A stretch of DNA of 64,000 nt, taken from the NCBI GenBank assembly GCA_031292515.1, contig JARLGZ010000104.1:186001-250000 (forward strand), written 5' to 3'. The notes beneath the pieces are model-generated. The model did no database searches. It worked only from the letters and a program-made list of their open reading frames with translations, and had not been told where the DNA came from. Both the position numbers and the translations under genes were made by a program. Positions 61,097-64,000 of this stretch are shown one piece after another. How positions within the stretch are numbered: the stretch's first letter is position 1; the number at the start of each line of letters is the position of its first letter. The DNA is from Puia sp. (GTDB lineage: Bacteria; Bacteroidota; Bacteroidia; Chitinophagales; Chitinophagaceae).

Positions 61097-61104
61097 TAAA
61101 AATA
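61097..61104 (-). promoter_or_regulatory. -7-like element TATTTTTA, 4 bases before the fucosidase ATG
   Basis: Identical octamer and identical four-base distance to the element before the sensor kinase at 15645. The last base deviates from TAnnTTTG. Confidence 0.4.
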
Positions 61105-61322
61105 GTGAATTTTGAATATTACCCACTAAGGACTTATCTTAGAGGCTCATCGTGCTCTCCCTCCGGAAAAATCGAGTTTGAAGAATAAATAGAGCCACCC
61201 AATGATCGGACTTGCCTTGTAAGCACCGTCAATTTATGCCCGGTGGCTGAAAAGCCTTAGCAATAAGCCTTTCCCATAAAAAAAGACGCTTTTTACAAGG
61301 CCATTCGGGGAAATCACAGAGA

Positions 61323-64000
61323 TCATCCCTTCAAACCATCCCGCTGCAAATCGAAAAGAAACTGGAAAAGATTGGTCTCCGTCGGTATCTCCAGTTTTTT
61401 ACGGACCCTGTAACGGCTGATCTCCACCCCACGGACGGAAATGCTCATCAGGCGGGCAATCTCCTTGCTGGACAGGTTCATCCGGAGATAAGCGCAGAGC
61501 TTTAGCTCATGGGCCTTAAGGCCGGGATATTTCTCTTTAAGGATGATCAGCAGGTCGCTGTGTACCTTATTAAAATGTATGGAAAATTGCTCCCACTCCT
61601 TACTCAGTCCCTCTTCTTCAGAGAGGCTGCGGAGGATCTTCTTTACTTCGGTAGGGTCCGTTTTTTCCTTACCGGCCTTTTCAAGATGTTGCAGCTCGCC
61701 TTTGATCCTGGTGAGGAACTCCTCCTTCTGCACCAGGTGCATGGCTGTCGCAGCCAGTTCGGAATTTTTATATTCGATCTCCGATTCCAGTTTCTCGTTA
61801 CGGAGCTTGACCACCTCTTTCTCGGATTTTTCCAGCTCCAACTGGTGCAGGTATGCCTGACGCCTCTGCTCCTCCTCGTGTTTTTTCCTTTCCGCCAGGA
61901 GCTTTTTCGCCTGTCTGCGATAAAGATACCAGGCCAGGTAAATGCCCAGCAGCAGGTAGAGGGCATAGGCCAGCGGCGTCTGGTGCCAGGGCGGCTGTAC
62001 GATAAACGCATATGCATTAACGGCTGATTCATTGCCCAGGTTATTCCGGGCCTTGACCTTGAAAATATAGGAGCCCGCGGGCAGATTGGTATAGTCCTTC
62101 TCCGTCCTTTTAGACCATTCGGACCAGCTTCTATCAAATCCTTCCAGGAAATAGCTGTACTCGACATTTGGCTGCTGTTCAAAAAGAGGAGACGCATATT
62201 CGACATGAAACGAATTCCAGCGATGACTGACAGCCGGTGTCTTCTCTTTCCCTTGCGGCCTGTCTTCATTGGCCTCTCCGAAATAGCCGCCGAACAAGAG
62301 GCTATCGACCTTATCCCTGGCCTTCACCGTCCTGATATACACGCTCAGTGTATTATTGTTCTGCTTGTACTTTGCAAAATTGATATGATAAAAACCTTTT
62401 TCGCCGCCAACGAAGATATTTTTGTCATTCACCGGGTAGATATGCTCAAACCCGCTGAGCATCTTGCTCTTTAGTTCCGGCAAATAGATAATACAGGGCT
62501 TCAGCGTGGAAAAATCCACCACACCGATGGACTTATCCTGGATAAACCAGATATTACCGCTGGGGGATTCTTTGAGATAACGCACACTTTGGTTGCCGAA
62601 TATCTCCCGGAAATAAGCGGAGGGCTCAAACCTGTCCGTCCCCGGATTGTATTCATATACCCCCTTTTCCGTGGCGATGACAATGCGGTTTTTGATCTTA
62701 TACACATGATTATTCAACGAAGAGGGCAACCCATTCTTTTCCGTATACAGCTTAAAGGTTGCGTCCGCAGCGGTGGACAGCGGGAGCTTGTATACCCCCC
62801 GATAAGGGTGGGAAACCCATACAGTGTTGTCATTGTCGACCGCAACAAAACGGGCCGACTCCGAGAAGCCAGTGATATTCCCTTTGTCCTCAAACCCTTT
62901 GTCGCCCGACGCAAAAAGCCGCACACCATTATAATTGCCGGCCACCAGCAAAGCGCCCTTCCCGAAATCTTCCAGGGGCTGGAAAGTCCAGAACCCCCTA
63001 TTCTTCATAACGGGCTCCATTTTATCGTCCCTTACCCGGAAAAAGCCCTCTTCCTTACCAACTAATAACTGGTCCTTCACCAAATAAAGCCCCCAGGTTT
63101 GTCCGTCAGCTATGATCTTGCATTTATTTGGCGCATAGCTCAGGTCTTGCAGATCCGGCAGCGGCAATGCATAAATGCCGTTGGAAAGACCAAAGAAAAG
63201 CTTCTTGTGGTAGATGACAGCGGCATATCCCGAACCGGAGTTCATCACCGACAGGTTAATATGCTTGATGGCACTGTTGAACGCGATAAAATCGATGCCA
63301 CTGTCCAGTCCCAGCCAGATATTGTGGTTCCGGTCCATGAACACACTCCTTACATTATTGTTCTGCAACCCTTCCCGCTTGGAGAGATTTTCCAACACCT
63401 GCCCCCGTTTATTGATCAGGTAAAAGCCGTTGGTATAGGACCCAACGATAAAGCACTCCTCATCCACCCTCACTACACCCGAAAAACTCTGCTGGGGAAA
63501 GAATCCCTTCCCGGAAGGAGTAAACGGAATAAGACGGTCGCCGTTCAATAAGAACAGCCCCCCCTGTGAAGTAGTTACCAGCGAAGAGTCCTGTCCTATC
63601 GTGACGACGGAGTTAATTTGTATACCCTTCGGCAAGGCACCCGCATTTATCAAAGGCTCCCATACCCCCTGTTTAAAAGCAAACAGTCCCATTTCGGCGT
63701 CCTGGGCGATCAGCTTTCCACCCGCCTGGCCCATAAAAAGCCAGCCGGCAAAAGGACTGAATACCTGGATTGCATTATCGGCGTACCGCATTATTTTGTT
63801 CTCGCTGCGAAAAAAAATATTACCCCCGTACGAAACGATATTCCAGATATCCGCAAATTTTCTGTCTGCCTCGGGAACCAGGTTTTTCAGAGATGTATAC
63901 GCCAGATTTCCGGACCCGTCCGGGGAGAAATAACCGATCTCATCCTGGGCGCCGACATAGATCCGGTGATCGGCACCGAATTCAATGGATCGTACAATGG
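61323..64000 (-). CDS. Ligand-binding propeller / Y_Y_Y / LuxR-type regulator, partial (runs off right edge)
   Basis: At least 892 residues. The frame stays open past an internal Met at 63791 to the window edge (63998), so the N-terminus is missing. The visible part has repeated propeller-like units (NIVSYGGNIFFRSENKI, NIWLGLDSGIDFI, GNIWFIQDKSIGVVDF), a Y_Y_Y domain near the membrane (VEYSYFLEGFDRSWSEWSKR, GSYIFKVKARNNLGNESAVN), one transmembrane helix (LAYALYLLLGIYLAWYLY), a coiled coil and a C-terminal LuxR-like helix-turn-helix (LRMNLSSKEIARLMSISVRG). It is a one-protein sensor-regulator that probably detects glycan in the periplasm and controls the adjacent fucosidase and PUL genes. Confidence 0.88.
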   Translation of the reverse strand, partial: IVRSIEFGADHRIYVGAQDEIGYFSPDGSGNLAYTSLKNLVPEADRKFADIWNIVSYGGNIFFRSENKIMRYADNAIQVFSPFAGWLFMGQAGGKLIAQDAEMGLFAFKQGVWEPLINAGALPKGIQINSVVTIGQDSSLVTTSQGGLFLLNGDRLIPFTPSGKGFFPQQSFSGVVRVDEECFIVGSYTNGFYLINKRGQVLENLSKREGLQNNNVRSVFMDRNHNIWLGLDSGIDFIAFNSAIKHINLSVMNSGSGYAAVIYHKKLFFGLSNGIYALPLPDLQDLSYAPNKCKIIADGQTWGLYLVKDQLLVGKEEGFFRVRDDKMEPVMKNRGFWTFQPLEDFGKGALLVAGNYNGVRLFASGDKGFEDKGNITGFSESARFVAVDNDNTVWVSHPYRGVYKLPLSTAADATFKLYTEKNGLPSSLNNHVYKIKNRIVIATEKGVYEYNPGTDRFEPSAYFREIFGNQSVRYLKESPSGNIWFIQDKSIGVVDFSTLKPCIIYLPELKSKMLSGFEHIYPVNDKNIFVGGEKGFYHINFAKYKQNNNTLSVYIRTVKARDKVDSLLFGGYFGEANEDRPQGKEKTPAVSHRWNSFHVEYASPLFEQQPNVEYSYFLEGFDRSWSEWSKRTEKDYTNLPAGSYIFKVKARNNLGNESAVNAYAFIVQPPWHQTPLAYALYLLLGIYLAWYLYRRQAKKLLAERKKHEEEQRRQAYLHQLELEKSEKEVVKLRNEKLESEIEYKNSELAATAMHLVQKEEFLTRIKGELQHLEKAGKEKTDPTEVKKILRSLSEEEGLSKEWEQFSIHFNKVHSDLLIILKEKYPGLKAHELKLCAYLRMNLSSKEIARLMSISVRGVEISRYRVRKKLEIPTETNLFQFLFDLQRDGLKG

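Noticed and set aside
61270-61300. A-T stem (AAAAAG, CGT, CTTTTT on the minus strand) as terminator after the regulator gene
   Set aside because: A six-pair stem with almost only A-T pairs would be too weak to call; listed only as a possibility.

Overview
The window is about 64 kb of a Bacteroidota chromosome, most likely from the Chitinophagaceae. The evidence is a complete SusC/SusD locus with an ECF sigma factor and FecR anti-sigma factor, a DUF2723 (GT117) protein, many secreted glycan-active proteins, and promoter -7 elements of the Bacteroidota type TAnnTTTG. No rRNA, tRNA, CRISPR array, transposase or prophage was recognised. Both edges cut genes: an MFS transporter on the left and a large LuxR-type sensor/regulator on the right.

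Layout. 1-9.7 kb: MFS fragment, AhpD-like protein, small hypotheticals, a tripartite RND efflux operon (permease, adaptor, TolC) and a DoxX-like membrane protein. 9.8-15.6 kb: GT117 membrane protein, then a histidine kinase and NarL-type response regulator. 15.8-25.6 kb: a urea acquisition and hydrolysis locus on the minus strand, read as porin, urtA, urtB, urtC, urtD, urtE, fused ureAB, ureC; no urease accessory genes are present. 26-31.4 kb: a cupin, two paralogous soluble PAS kinases facing each other, and an ECF42-type sigma factor with its DGPF/YCII partner. 31.5-36.6 kb: small hypothetical, secreted cupin-like protein, CBM9 protein, lone ABC-2 permease, RDD protein, DNA polymerase IV. 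36.7-45.4 kb: three large or unusual proteins (beta-propeller plus helical-barrel protein, NUMOD protein, DUF4838 protein), an acidic small protein, a cold-shock protein and a class-III PLP enzyme. 45.6-64 kb: a polysaccharide utilization locus with sigma/FecR, SusC, SusD, S1-type sulfatase, a large uncharacterised secreted protein, a Tat-exported GH42-like protein, an alpha-L-fucosidase and a Y_Y_Y/LuxR regulator. A sulfated, fucose-containing glycan is the likely substrate class.

Two window-wide patterns stand out. First, exact TAnnTTTG elements (and TAnnTTTA variants) lie only 3-7 bases before several start codons, which predicts leaderless or nearly leaderless mRNAs. Second, many gene junctions and some protein N-termini carry short degenerate tandem repeats with a different unit at each place (12, 13, 14, 15, 18, 22 or 24 bp). 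Neither pattern is explained by the genes themselves. The best candidates for undescribed biology are those repeats, the uncharacterised enzymes of the sulfatase/fucosidase locus, the NUMOD protein whose HNH histidine is replaced, and a perfect 15-bp inverted repeat around a -7 element upstream of the ECF sigma gene.
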